A stretch of 64,000 nt of DNA from Spirochaetaceae bacterium (lineage in GTDB: Bacteria > Spirochaetota > Spirochaetia > Treponematales > Treponemataceae), in the NCBI GenBank assembly GCA_017622235.1, contig JAGARN010000010.1:1-64000 (forward strand). The letters are read 5' to 3'. A program made the translations under genes and the position numbers. The notes below the pieces were generated by a model. That model was given only the letters and a program-made list of their open reading frames with translations. It was not told where the DNA came from and ran no database searches. Positions 44,366 to 52,635 of this stretch are shown here, piece after piece. Numbering within the stretch: position 1 is the stretch's first letter; each line of letters begins with the position of its first letter.

Positions 44366-45307
44366 ATGAAAAAACTAAATACAATGTTGGTAATTTTTAC
44401 TGCATTGATTTTAATGACAACGACTGTTGCTTGTAAAGAAACTAGAAATGGTTGGCAATCAAATTATGCTACGGCAAAAGCCCTTGCTGAGGCTCAAGGA
44501 AAAAACATTTTTTTGTTTGTAAGTGGTGAAGACTGGGATACCTACAGTACAAATCTGCGTACAACAATTTTTGAAACAGAAGAATTCATGTCTGAGGTAG
44601 AAAAGGACTATGTTCTTGTACATTTAGATTTTTCTAACTCAAGGAACGAAGACCAATTTATGCAAGAAGATGCTCAAGTAGCTATGGATTTTAATGCCAC
44701 AACCATGAGTCTTCCTGCTGTAATTCTTATAACAAATGATGGGTACGTTTTTGGAACAATAGATTTTGACGAAACTGTTACAACGCCGAATCAATACATT
44801 GAAGTACTTAAAACTCATAATGAAAAGGCAAAAACTGTATCAGAGCTGTTAGAAAAAATTGAAAAAGCAGAAGGTGCAAAAAAAGCTAAACTTATAGACA
44901 CACTAGTAGAAACTGTTCCTCAAAGTCATCGCTATTTGTTGACAGAATTAGCTATGACGATTCCATATATTGACCCGACCAACGAAAGCGGAATTATTGG
45001 AAAATATCAAGTACAAGAAGCGTATTCTAATGCTATCCAATCTATTTACATGGGAGATGTGCAAGGAGCAATTAACGCATTGCTTGCCCCTGTAGATGAT
45101 GGTTTCTTATCAAGTGAAGAGAAGCAAGAACTATATTATCAGGCTGCATATTTTTACAGTATGCAAGGGGAAGAAACTATCCCACAAGTGGTTGAATATT
45201 TGCAAAAAGCTTATGATGAAGCTCCAGATTCAGAACTTTCACAAAACAGTATAATGGAAACGCTAGAAATGTATAAGCAAGTAATATCTTCCGAACAGGA
45301 GTCGTAA
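44366..45307 (+). CDS. Thioredoxin-like lipoprotein lacking the CxxC motif
   Basis: 313 aa from ATG 44366 (TAGGAGT upstream). Lipobox TVAC with Cys23. Residues ~35-140 follow the thioredoxin fold of the 'DUF255/thioredoxin-like' type: AKALAEAQGKNIFLFVSGEDWDTY, VHLDFSN, and the cis-Pro segment SLPAVIL (~112). In active relatives the turn reads SDWCGWC; here it is DWDTYS, so both cysteines are missing (D58, S61). C-terminal ~130 residues are alpha-helical, TPR-like. Probably a binding or structural role, not a redox enzyme. Confidence 0.72.
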   Translation: MKKLNTMLVIFTALILMTTTVACKETRNGWQSNYATAKALAEAQGKNIFLFVSGEDWDTYSTNLRTTIFETEEFMSEVEKDYVLVHLDFSNSRNEDQFMQEDAQVAMDFNATTMSLPAVILITNDGYVFGTIDFDETVTTPNQYIEVLKTHNEKAKTVSELLEKIEKAEGAKKAKLIDTLVETVPQSHRYLLTELAMTIPYIDPTNESGIIGKYQVQEAYSNAIQSIYMGDVQGAINALLAPVDDGFLSSEEKQELYYQAAYFYSMQGEETIPQVVEYLQKAYDEAPDSELSQNSIMETLEMYKQVISSEQES

Positions 45308-45309
45308 TA

Positions 45310-46617
45310 GTGAATTCATCTATGGAAACATTGCCGGCGGAGCCTCCGTCGGCATCTTTAGAAGGGCTATCAGGACTGCTAATTGCAATAATAGTTTTGA
45401 TAGTACTTTCCATGATTTTTTCGTCGTCAGAAAGTGCTTTTCTTTCAATAAATAAGTTACGTATAAGATTCCTTCGTTCAAAAAGAGATAAAAAAGCAGC
45501 CAGAGTTGGCAAGCTGTTGGATAAAAAAGATTTGTTATTAAATACACTTCTTGTTGGCAACAATATTGTAAATATTGCTATAACTTCATTACTAACATCT
45601 TTAGCTTTGAAATTATTCGGTCAAGCTGGTGTTGGGATTGCTACCTTAGTTGCAACTGTTTTGCTACTGATTTTTGGTGAAATTGCACCTAAAACCATTG
45701 GAACAAGACATCCTGAACCAGTTGCTTTTTCCTTTTCGGTAATAATTTCTTTTTTTATGAAATTGCTTTCACCTCTCGTTTTTTTATTTACAGCGATTTC
45801 ACGGCTTGTTGCTCGTATTTTTGGAATAAAACACAATCAAAAAAGCGTATCTTTTACAGAAGAAGAAATCAAAAGTTTTATTGATGTTGGAGAAGAAGAA
45901 GGCGTCTTAGAAGAAAACGAAAAAAACATGATGCACAAAGTGTTTAAATTTACAGATTTAGCTGCAAAAGAAGTTATGGTTCCCAGAACTAGAATAACTG
46001 CAATAACTTTAGATGCATCATACAACCAGATTATAGAACTTTCTCAACGAACTCGTCTTTCACGATTTCCTGTGTATAAAGAGGATATCGATCATGTGGT
46101 GGGAATCCTTTACGTAAAGGATATGCTTTTTCACAATAGCAACCCAAAAGCTTTTTCTGTAAAAGACATAATGCGTCCTCCGCTTTTTGTGGTAGGAACA
46201 AAGAAAATGTCTTCTGTTCAGCAAATGTTGCGAGAAAATAAACAGAGCCTAGCAGTGGTAATAGACGAGTATTCTGGAACAGATGGCATACTAAGCATAG
46301 AGGATATAGCAGAAGAAATATTTGGTACTATAAGTGATGAGTATTATACGCCCTCTTTGCCTGTTGCAATACAAATTAACTCTACAGAAGCTGTTCTTGA
46401 CGGTGCAGCTAGGCTCACTGAACTTTCAGAAAAAATTGGCATCTCTTTGCAATCTGAATATTACGAAACTCTTGGTGGTTACATAACAGAAAAGCTTGAT
46501 AGGATTCCTTGTGTTGGCGACAAAATTCAAGAAGGAGAATTTTTGTTTACTGTTATCGAAGCAACTTCTACTAAAGTTACAAAAATTCGGCTTAGCAAAG
46601 AAGGGGATAGTGAATGA
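45310..46617 (+). CDS. CorC/HlyC-type CNNM transporter protein (copy 1)
   Basis: 435 aa from a GTG at 45310 (AGGAG ~7 nt upstream); ATG at 45322 is possible. Order of domains: DUF21/CNNM membrane domain (~20-200; FSSSESAFLSINKLR, GNNIVNIAITSLLTSLALK, FGEIAPKT), two CBS domains (~215-340; MVPRTRI, VGILYVKDML, EYSGTDGILSIEDIAEEI) and a CorC_HlyC C-terminal domain (~355-430). Such proteins are linked to Mg2+/Co2+ efflux or homeostasis. It overlaps copy 2 (ATGA). Confidence 0.9.
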   Translation: MNSSMETLPAEPPSASLEGLSGLLIAIIVLIVLSMIFSSSESAFLSINKLRIRFLRSKRDKKAARVGKLLDKKDLLLNTLLVGNNIVNIAITSLLTSLALKLFGQAGVGIATLVATVLLLIFGEIAPKTIGTRHPEPVAFSFSVIISFFMKLLSPLVFLFTAISRLVARIFGIKHNQKSVSFTEEEIKSFIDVGEEEGVLEENEKNMMHKVFKFTDLAAKEVMVPRTRITAITLDASYNQIIELSQRTRLSRFPVYKEDIDHVVGILYVKDMLFHNSNPKAFSVKDIMRPPLFVVGTKKMSSVQQMLRENKQSLAVVIDEYSGTDGILSIEDIAEEIFGTISDEYYTPSLPVAIQINSTEAVLDGAARLTELSEKIGISLQSEYYETLGGYITEKLDRIPCVGDKIQEGEFLFTVIEATSTKVTKIRLSKEGDSE

Positions 46618-47891
46618 GTACTTTGGTAACAGCTCTTATTCTTGTAGTATTAATTGCCTTCTCTGCTTTCTTTTCTTCTTCAGAGACAGCTTTTCTTTCA
46701 ATCTCAAAAGTTACACTTCGTCAAATACAGAAAGAGAAGTTGCCTAAAGCAAGATATATTGCAAATCTAAAAAGTGATATGGACAGGCTTTTAACGACGA
46801 TATTAATAGGCAACAATTTTGTAAATAACTTTGCATCTTCTACGGCAACAGCCTTGGCTGTATCTCTTTTTGGTGACAGGGGCGTTGGTGCAGCTACTGT
46901 TGTAATGACTGTTTTGATAATTCTATTTGGTGAGATTCTTCCAAAGACGGTTGCAACAAACAAGCCTGTTAAACTAAGCCAGAATTTTGCAATTCCTCTT
47001 GGATTGCTTCAAAAAATTATGTTTCCTCTTGTATGGATTTTTGCAAAGTTGTCAAAAGCTATTGGTTCTTTAGTGGATAAAATTTGGAAATCAGATACAC
47101 CACTTGTAACAGAAGAGGAGCTCAAAACTCTTTTTGCTGTAGGCAACGCAGAAGGAACATTAGAAAATGATGAAAAAGAGATGCTGTATAAAATCTTTGA
47201 ATTTACTGATTTGCGTGTTAGAGATATAACTAGGCATCGTTCATTTGTTAAATCTGTTTCTGCAAGTGCAACATTTACACAGGTAGCCGAGGTTTTTGCT
47301 GCTACAGGTTATTCAAGACTGCCTGTGTACGAAGAAAAAACGGAAGGCGATAAAAACCAATACATTGGTCTTTTGCACTATAAAGCATTACTTTTTTATC
47401 ATGGTGAAAAAAATAAACCGGACTTTGCCAGATTGAATATGCGAAAAGTATTGTTTGTTCCCGAAACAAAATCCGCAGTTTCTTTGCTACATACATTCAA
47501 AACAGAAAAAGTAAATTTTGCGATTGTGGTAAACGAGCATGGAAGCAACAGTGGTATCGTTACTATGGATGATGTTTTAAATGCTGTAATGGGTCGCATT
47601 ACCGACGAATATGCAAAAGAAACACCCCCTGAAAAACGTATAAAAATTCTTTCTGCAACGGAATTTATTTTGCCCGGGGATTTGCGGCTTAACGATGTAA
47701 ATGAAATCTTTAAGCTACAATGCGAATCTGAGGATTTTGATACATTAGGTGGCTGGTTGCTAGAACAATTTGGATATCTTCCGTCTGTAGGTGAAGTTTT
47801 TAGCAAAAAAAATAATGCCTTCATTGTAGAAGATGTTTCACACAGAAGAATCCAAACTATTAGATTAAAACGCACAAATAATACACGCTAA
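46614..47891 (+). CDS. CorC/HlyC-type CNNM transporter protein (copy 2)
   Basis: 425 aa, same architecture as copy 1: DUF21 (FSSSETAFLSISKVTLR, GNNFVNNFASSTATALA, FGEILPKTV), CBS pair (RHRSFVKSV, LHYKALL, HGSNSGIVTMDDVL) and CorC_HlyC. The second CBS has lost the EYSGTDG core seen in copy 1 (EHGSNSG), so nucleotide binding may differ. ATGA overlap with copy 1 suggests a stoichiometric, possibly heterodimeric complex. Confidence 0.9.
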   Translation: MSTLVTALILVVLIAFSAFFSSSETAFLSISKVTLRQIQKEKLPKARYIANLKSDMDRLLTTILIGNNFVNNFASSTATALAVSLFGDRGVGAATVVMTVLIILFGEILPKTVATNKPVKLSQNFAIPLGLLQKIMFPLVWIFAKLSKAIGSLVDKIWKSDTPLVTEEELKTLFAVGNAEGTLENDEKEMLYKIFEFTDLRVRDITRHRSFVKSVSASATFTQVAEVFAATGYSRLPVYEEKTEGDKNQYIGLLHYKALLFYHGEKNKPDFARLNMRKVLFVPETKSAVSLLHTFKTEKVNFAIVVNEHGSNSGIVTMDDVLNAVMGRITDEYAKETPPEKRIKILSATEFILPGDLRLNDVNEIFKLQCESEDFDTLGGWLLEQFGYLPSVGEVFSKKNNAFIVEDVSHRRIQTIRLKRTNNTR

Positions 47892-47902
47892 CTAACAAAA
47901 AA

Positions 47903-48451
47903 TTATTGTAGTTTTATTTCTTTTGTTATATGCCCTTGTAAATTATGCAAACTTAGTGTTCCATCTTGAAACAAGGCAAAACCAGCTGCTGAACCACCCT
48001 TAGGTAAAGATGGTGACCCTGGGTTACATAATACGATGCCTTGGTCGTTTTCTTCTAAAATTTGAATGTGAGTGTGTCCAAAAAGAAATATATCGCCTTT
48101 GCAAAGGGGTGGCAGTTTTTCTGGGGAAAGAATATGCCCATGACTTGCAAAAAGTCGTGTTCCATTGTGGCATATTAGTGTATAATCGCTAAGCATAGGA
48201 AACTGCAATATCATTTGATCAACTTCACTATCGCAGTTTCCACGGCATGCTATAATGTCGGCTGCAGTTTCGTTCAATAACGAAGCAACTTCTTTTGGGT
48301 TATAATCTTTTGGTAGTGGATTTCGTGGACCATGATACAAAATATCACCTAACAATATCAATTTTTGGCAACAAAGCAAATGATATTGTTCTAGTAACAA
48401 ATGAGCGTACTTTGCTGAACCATGTATATCTGAACAAATAAAATACTTCAA
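47903..48451 (-). CDS. yfcE: YfcE-type metallophosphodiesterase
   Basis: 182 aa. Calcineurin-like fold with all metal ligands: SDIHGS (Asp/His), LGDILYHGPRN (Asp-x-Asn... motif), RGNCDSEVD (Asn/Asp), LFASHGH and GHTHI. Short YfcE/MJ0936 subfamily. Hydrolyses phosphodiester-containing substrates in vitro; the physiological one is unknown. Its start overlaps the PAP2 phosphatase stop by 4 nt. Confidence 0.93.
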   Translation of the reverse strand: MKYFICSDIHGSAKYAHLLLEQYHLLCCQKLILLGDILYHGPRNPLPKDYNPKEVASLLNETAADIIACRGNCDSEVDQMILQFPMLSDYTLICHNGTRLFASHGHILSPEKLPPLCKGDIFLFGHTHIQILEENDQGIVLCNPGSPSLPKGGSAAGFALFQDGTLSLHNLQGHITKEIKLQ

Positions 48452-49269
48452 AATGAATACCTTAAAGAAAGACTAATTGGTGTTGCAGTAATATTAATTT
48501 TGTCATTTTTAAGTGGTAGCGTATGTAAAAACGGTACAACAAAACCTGTTACAGAGCCGAGAAAAGCTCCTGCTAAGACATCTGTAATAAAATGGTTGCC
48601 GCTAAGCACACGTTGAACAGCAGTTGCAACTGCAAAGGACATACTTGTGGCAATAACAGGAATTTTCAACTTAGAATCAGGAAAATACTTTGCAAACACA
48701 TAGCTTGTAAAGACAGCCCCATTAAAGGCCATTGTAGCGTGGCCAGAAGGAAAGGAACGTGCAAAATCACCGTCTGCAATTTTATCTTCTGGAGCTCCTT
48801 CAAAGTACATATATGGGCGTTCGCGAAAAACTAGAGTTTTTGCAAGCTCTTTTAATCCGTTGGCCCAGAGCAAGGATTCTGCATACATAACTGTAAATAT
48901 ACCCCATTCGCCAACATCCGTAAAAGCAAGAATAGCAGGTGACGCCATGGCAACAATTTCTGTCAAAGTGCCGGTTAAGTGAAGTGTATCTGAATAAGGT
49001 TGTGCAGCCCAACGATCAAATGCATTTACAGTAGAAAGCAGTGGTGTAGTACCGTTATATTCTGCTCCATCAGTAACTTTATCATAAATGAACATTCCGC
49101 CGGTCAAGGCAAGTCCACCACCGCCAATTATACCATCGTAAACTGGGTCAAGTTTAAATACTCCTGCATCACCTGAAAAAAAATTAGGTATTTCGCAAAA
49201 AGCAAAAGAAGTAATCATTGTGTTACAAAAAAAAACAAGAAAAAACTTATAAATTTTTTTAGGAAACAT
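48448..49269 (-). CDS. PAP2-family membrane phosphatase
   Basis: 273 aa. Signal/membrane segment at 8-25. Phosphatase signature is complete: KTLVFRERP (Kx6RP, ~160), SFPSGHATMAF (PSGH, ~185) and RVLSGNHFITDVLAG (Rx5Hx3D, ~233). Such enzymes dephosphorylate lipid phosphates such as undecaprenyl pyrophosphate or lipid A. GGAG upstream of the ATG. Operon with yfcE. Confidence 0.9.
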   Translation of the reverse strand: MFPKKIYKFFLVFFCNTMITSFAFCEIPNFFSGDAGVFKLDPVYDGIIGGGGLALTGGMFIYDKVTDGAEYNGTTPLLSTVNAFDRWAAQPYSDTLHLTGTLTEIVAMASPAILAFTDVGEWGIFTVMYAESLLWANGLKELAKTLVFRERPYMYFEGAPEDKIADGDFARSFPSGHATMAFNGAVFTSYVFAKYFPDSKLKIPVIATSMSFAVATAVQRVLSGNHFITDVLAGAFLGSVTGFVVPFLHTLPLKNDKINITATPISLSLRYSF

Positions 49270-49425
49270 TCTGGAATCTCCGTTCTTTTGGTTATACTTA
49301 TTGGTAAAATTATTACGGTTACCTATTGCTATACTGTATTATACAATGAGAGTTGTCTATTTTGCAAGTTTAATACAAACCAATCATTGTTTCGGAAGTT
49401 ATGTTTTCGTTGTAGGGAAAAAAAC

Positions 49426-49454
49426 TTTACAATAAGTGCTTTTTAATTTATAAT
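49426..49454 (+). promoter_or_regulatory. Promoter of the EAL-domain gene, one base from leaderless
   Basis: TTTACA (49426-49431), 17 nt, perfect TATAAT (49449-49454); seven bases to ATG 49462. The nominal first ATG (49453) lies within this -10 box and cannot be the start if the promoter is real. Confidence 0.7.
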
Positions 49455-49461
49455 GTTACCT

Positions 49462-51759
49462 ATGTTTTCTTATGAGAGTCACAAGATACGAAACTTGTCG
49501 TACATTTGTTTAACATTTCTTTCAATTCTGCTGCTTTTGTTTATAGTTTTGTATTACGTATTCAATAGGAACATATTGACATCAGAAACAGAGCAGTCTC
49601 TGAGTTTTGTAACTGAAGTTACCGCTCAGGGTGTAAACGAAAATATAATGCGTCCTCTGGCAGATATGAGTGTATTATCTGCGGCTCTAGTAGAAAAATA
49701 TACACCACAAGAAGTAATTCAGTTTCAAATGAATAACGATACAGATGATGTTTTCTATGCTTACTACTGGCTTGAGCCAGATGGAACAGCATTCACCACT
49801 TCTGGGAATAAAATATATTTTGAAATGACAGAATTTATGCGAGATTTGTTTAAAGGTCGTTCTTGCATAAGTTTTACAAGGGAAGCACCTGAAACAAATA
49901 ATTCTGCTGTATTGTATGGTATTCCAGTTAAAAAGAATGGTCAGATTGTAGCCGCATTAGTCGCAGCGAGTGAACCAAAATCTTTTGGGCGATATGCTTT
50001 GTTAAATTCTTTTGATGGTATGGGTGCTAACTACATAGTAGACCATAATGGTAATATTGTAACTTTTTCGGGAAATATTCCAGAAGGAATACTTGAAGCT
50101 AATTTGTTAGAGTACATTTATGGTGATAAATGGACACTAAAAGATTTATCCCCAGAAGAAATATATAGCGATTTTCTTTCAAAAAACAATAATACTGCAC
50201 GTTATACAAATAGTAATGGACAACAGATGTATTTATGTTACACTCCATTATTTGTAGATAATTGGTTTCTTGTTTCAAGTATACCTTTTTCTAATGTAAC
50301 ATCAGGAATATACAAAACCTATGCAATAGTATTTGCTATAATCGTTGTTCTTGTAATTGCTGCTTTTAGTATAATTATAACAACCTTTATTAAACGTAGT
50401 ACAGGTTATCGTAACAGTTTAGAGCAAGCTTTGTACACAGATTTAATTACTGGCGGAATGAGTTATGTTAAATTCCAAGAAACAAGTAGGGATGTAATTC
50501 GTAACGCAGAGCCTGGAGCGTATACTTTTATTTCATTAGACATACAAAACTTTAAACTTATAAATGATATAAATGGCGGTGGTGGAGGTAACGCAACGCT
50601 TACATACGTTCACGGTAAACTAAAGGAGCATCTTCCGAAAGATGCAATTATGTGTCGTGCGGACGCAGATATATTTAACCTTCTCATTAAAACCCAGCCC
50701 ATTGAACAGATGGCTAAAATGTTGTCTGACTTTACAGAAGATTTAAACAAATTTAACTTATTGCAACATAGCAAATATTTTATCCGTATAAAAGCCGGTT
50801 TTTATACGATACAAAATAACTCTTTGGGGCTACTTACAATCAGAGATCGTAGTAATATTGCAAGAAAGATGGCAAAAGACCAACAAACATCAAAGTTGTT
50901 CACTTATGATGTTTTTGACGAAGCAACTCTTATGAGCCAGATCAAAGAATACGAGTTTGAAAATACAATGGAACAAGCATTACAAAATAATGAATTCAAA
51001 ATGTATTTACAACCTAAAATTAATATTCAAACAGGTAGAGTTGCTGGTGCAGAAGCTCTTGTAAGGTGGGAATCGCCTATATACGGTATGATTCAACCGA
51101 ATTCATTTATTCCCATGTTTGAGCGGAATGGTTTTATTGTTCAAATTGATTTAAATGTGTTTGAGCAAGCTTGTGCTTTTTTGAGGAAACAAATTGACGA
51201 AGGGCAAACACCAATACATCTTTCTGTAAATCTTTCAAGAGCCCACTTATTTAATCCCAACTTTTTAGATGATTTTATTGAAATCAAAGAAAAGTATAAT
51301 ATTCCAGCAGAATTACTTGAATTTGAAATAACTGAATCTATGGCATATGAACAACTTGATACAATCGAAAGATTCATTGATATGATTCATAAAGCTGGAT
51401 TTACTTGCTCCATAGATGATTTTGGGAGTGGATATTCATCGTTGAATATGCTTGGGGATATTCCTGCGGATGTTCTTAAATTAGACAAAGCCTTTTTTAA
51501 GGTTGATTCTCACCAAAAAACTCGCAACAAGCAAATCCTTACTTCAATAATCACACTAGCAAAAGAATTGAACATGAAGGTTGTGGCAGAAGGAATAGAG
51601 ACTACTTCGCAGGCTTCTTTTCTTCAGAGTATTAATTGCGATATTATACAAGGCTTCCTTTATTCACGCCCGTTGCCAACAGCGTCTTTTGAAGTGTTTT
51701 TGTCGAATTGGACGACCGAACACGTTAGCCAAGTTCAAAACGCTCTTCGCCAAAGCTAG
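49462..51759 (+). CDS. c-di-GMP phosphodiesterase: extracytoplasmic sensor, degenerate GGDEF, EAL
   Basis: 765 aa from ATG 49462. Helices at ~10-32 and ~288-315 flank a periplasmic dCache-like sensor (~35-285). The GGDEF domain (~325-470) has RADADIF at the active-site position (~399), so it lacks GG(D/E)EF and cannot make c-di-GMP. The EAL domain (~510-755) is intact: EALVRW (~531), LSVNLSRAHL, EITES, DDFGSGYSSL (~651) and VVAEGIET. So it should degrade c-di-GMP in response to an external ligand. Ends four bases into the convergent GNAT gene. Confidence 0.92.
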   Translation: MFSYESHKIRNLSYICLTFLSILLLLFIVLYYVFNRNILTSETEQSLSFVTEVTAQGVNENIMRPLADMSVLSAALVEKYTPQEVIQFQMNNDTDDVFYAYYWLEPDGTAFTTSGNKIYFEMTEFMRDLFKGRSCISFTREAPETNNSAVLYGIPVKKNGQIVAALVAASEPKSFGRYALLNSFDGMGANYIVDHNGNIVTFSGNIPEGILEANLLEYIYGDKWTLKDLSPEEIYSDFLSKNNNTARYTNSNGQQMYLCYTPLFVDNWFLVSSIPFSNVTSGIYKTYAIVFAIIVVLVIAAFSIIITTFIKRSTGYRNSLEQALYTDLITGGMSYVKFQETSRDVIRNAEPGAYTFISLDIQNFKLINDINGGGGGNATLTYVHGKLKEHLPKDAIMCRADADIFNLLIKTQPIEQMAKMLSDFTEDLNKFNLLQHSKYFIRIKAGFYTIQNNSLGLLTIRDRSNIARKMAKDQQTSKLFTYDVFDEATLMSQIKEYEFENTMEQALQNNEFKMYLQPKINIQTGRVAGAEALVRWESPIYGMIQPNSFIPMFERNGFIVQIDLNVFEQACAFLRKQIDEGQTPIHLSVNLSRAHLFNPNFLDDFIEIKEKYNIPAELLEFEITESMAYEQLDTIERFIDMIHKAGFTCSIDDFGSGYSSLNMLGDIPADVLKLDKAFFKVDSHQKTRNKQILTSIITLAKELNMKVVAEGIETTSQASFLQSINCDIIQGFLYSRPLPTASFEVFLSNWTTEHVSQVQNALRQS

Positions 51760-52634
51760 TAGTATATTATTTTGTAATCTTTAGTTTGGCAAAAGCCTGC
51801 ATTATTGTAAGCACATATCGCAGCTGTATTTTGATTACGAACAAAAAGTACTGTACCTTTTTTTGCCTTTTTAGCAGTTTGTGCAATGTGATATACAAGG
51901 CTTCTGGCGTAACCTTGGCATCTATATTCTGGCATAGTAAACACTCCGCCAATTTGCACAAAACCTGGGCTAATCGCAGAAACCGCAGCTTTTGCCGCAA
52001 AATTTTTTTTGCAAGGGACAGCATAGACTCTGTGCTGTCCCAACGCATGAAGTAAATTGTTGCGACAAAGTTTTTCGTTAAATGGTCGGTTATGTGGCAA
52101 TACTTCTACAATGTCATAGTTATGTTGTAAAGGATAAAGTGCTTCTAAATCTTCAAGAGTGCAAAGTTTAATTTTTGTAGCGGAATGTTTAGCCGTATTC
52201 ACTGACTTTGTATCAAAAATCATAAGTTTGTAATCTCGAACTTCAACTATTTTATGCAAACTACCAGAATTTTCTATGGCATTAACAATAAAGTTTGTTC
52301 CATTAGCTTCTCCGCTAATGCAATAAACTTTTCGTTCAGAAAAAAACTTCCCCAATAGAATAGTTTCTGGGACAAAAAAATTTGATGTAACATCGCTAGA
52401 AAAACAATGCAGAATTAATCCTGCTTTGGATGCAAAGATTAAAGCTAAAAGTTTTTCTCCCTGGCATAAGCATACAAAATCCCCAAGTTTTTTTGGCCAA
52501 CCGGCAACATAAGATTGTTCTGTTCGTTCAAAAAGTTGAACACAGCTTTGTTCTCTCGCTTTAAGAAAAGAAACAATTTTATGGTATGAAACCTCTGTTG
52601 CTGGAATAAGTTTTATTTCGCTGGGAGTATTCAT
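51756..52634 (-). CDS. GNAT N-acetyltransferase family protein
   Basis: 292 aa from ATG 52634; its start sits just after the GH3 gene's stop (TAAAATG) and has no separate ribosome-binding site. C-terminal GNAT fold: QIGGVFTMPEYRCQGYARSLVYHIA (~225-249), where R/QGYAR is the acetyl-CoA P-loop, then NAGFCQTKDYKIIYY at the end. The N-terminal ~180 residues are a divergent GNAT-like domain. Substrate unknown. Last gene of trxB-GH3-GNAT. Confidence 0.8.
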   Translation of the reverse strand: MNTPSEIKLIPATEVSYHKIVSFLKAREQSCVQLFERTEQSYVAGWPKKLGDFVCLCQGEKLLALIFASKAGLILHCFSSDVTSNFFVPETILLGKFFSERKVYCISGEANGTNFIVNAIENSGSLHKIVEVRDYKLMIFDTKSVNTAKHSATKIKLCTLEDLEALYPLQHNYDIVEVLPHNRPFNEKLCRNNLLHALGQHRVYAVPCKKNFAAKAAVSAISPGFVQIGGVFTMPEYRCQGYARSLVYHIAQTAKKAKKGTVLFVRNQNTAAICAYNNAGFCQTKDYKIIYY

Positions 52635-52635
52635 T

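Noticed and set aside
49453-49461. ATG at 49453 as the start of the EAL-domain gene
   Set aside because: It overlaps the perfect TATAAT at 49449-49454; the ATG at 49462 is the first that can be transcribed.
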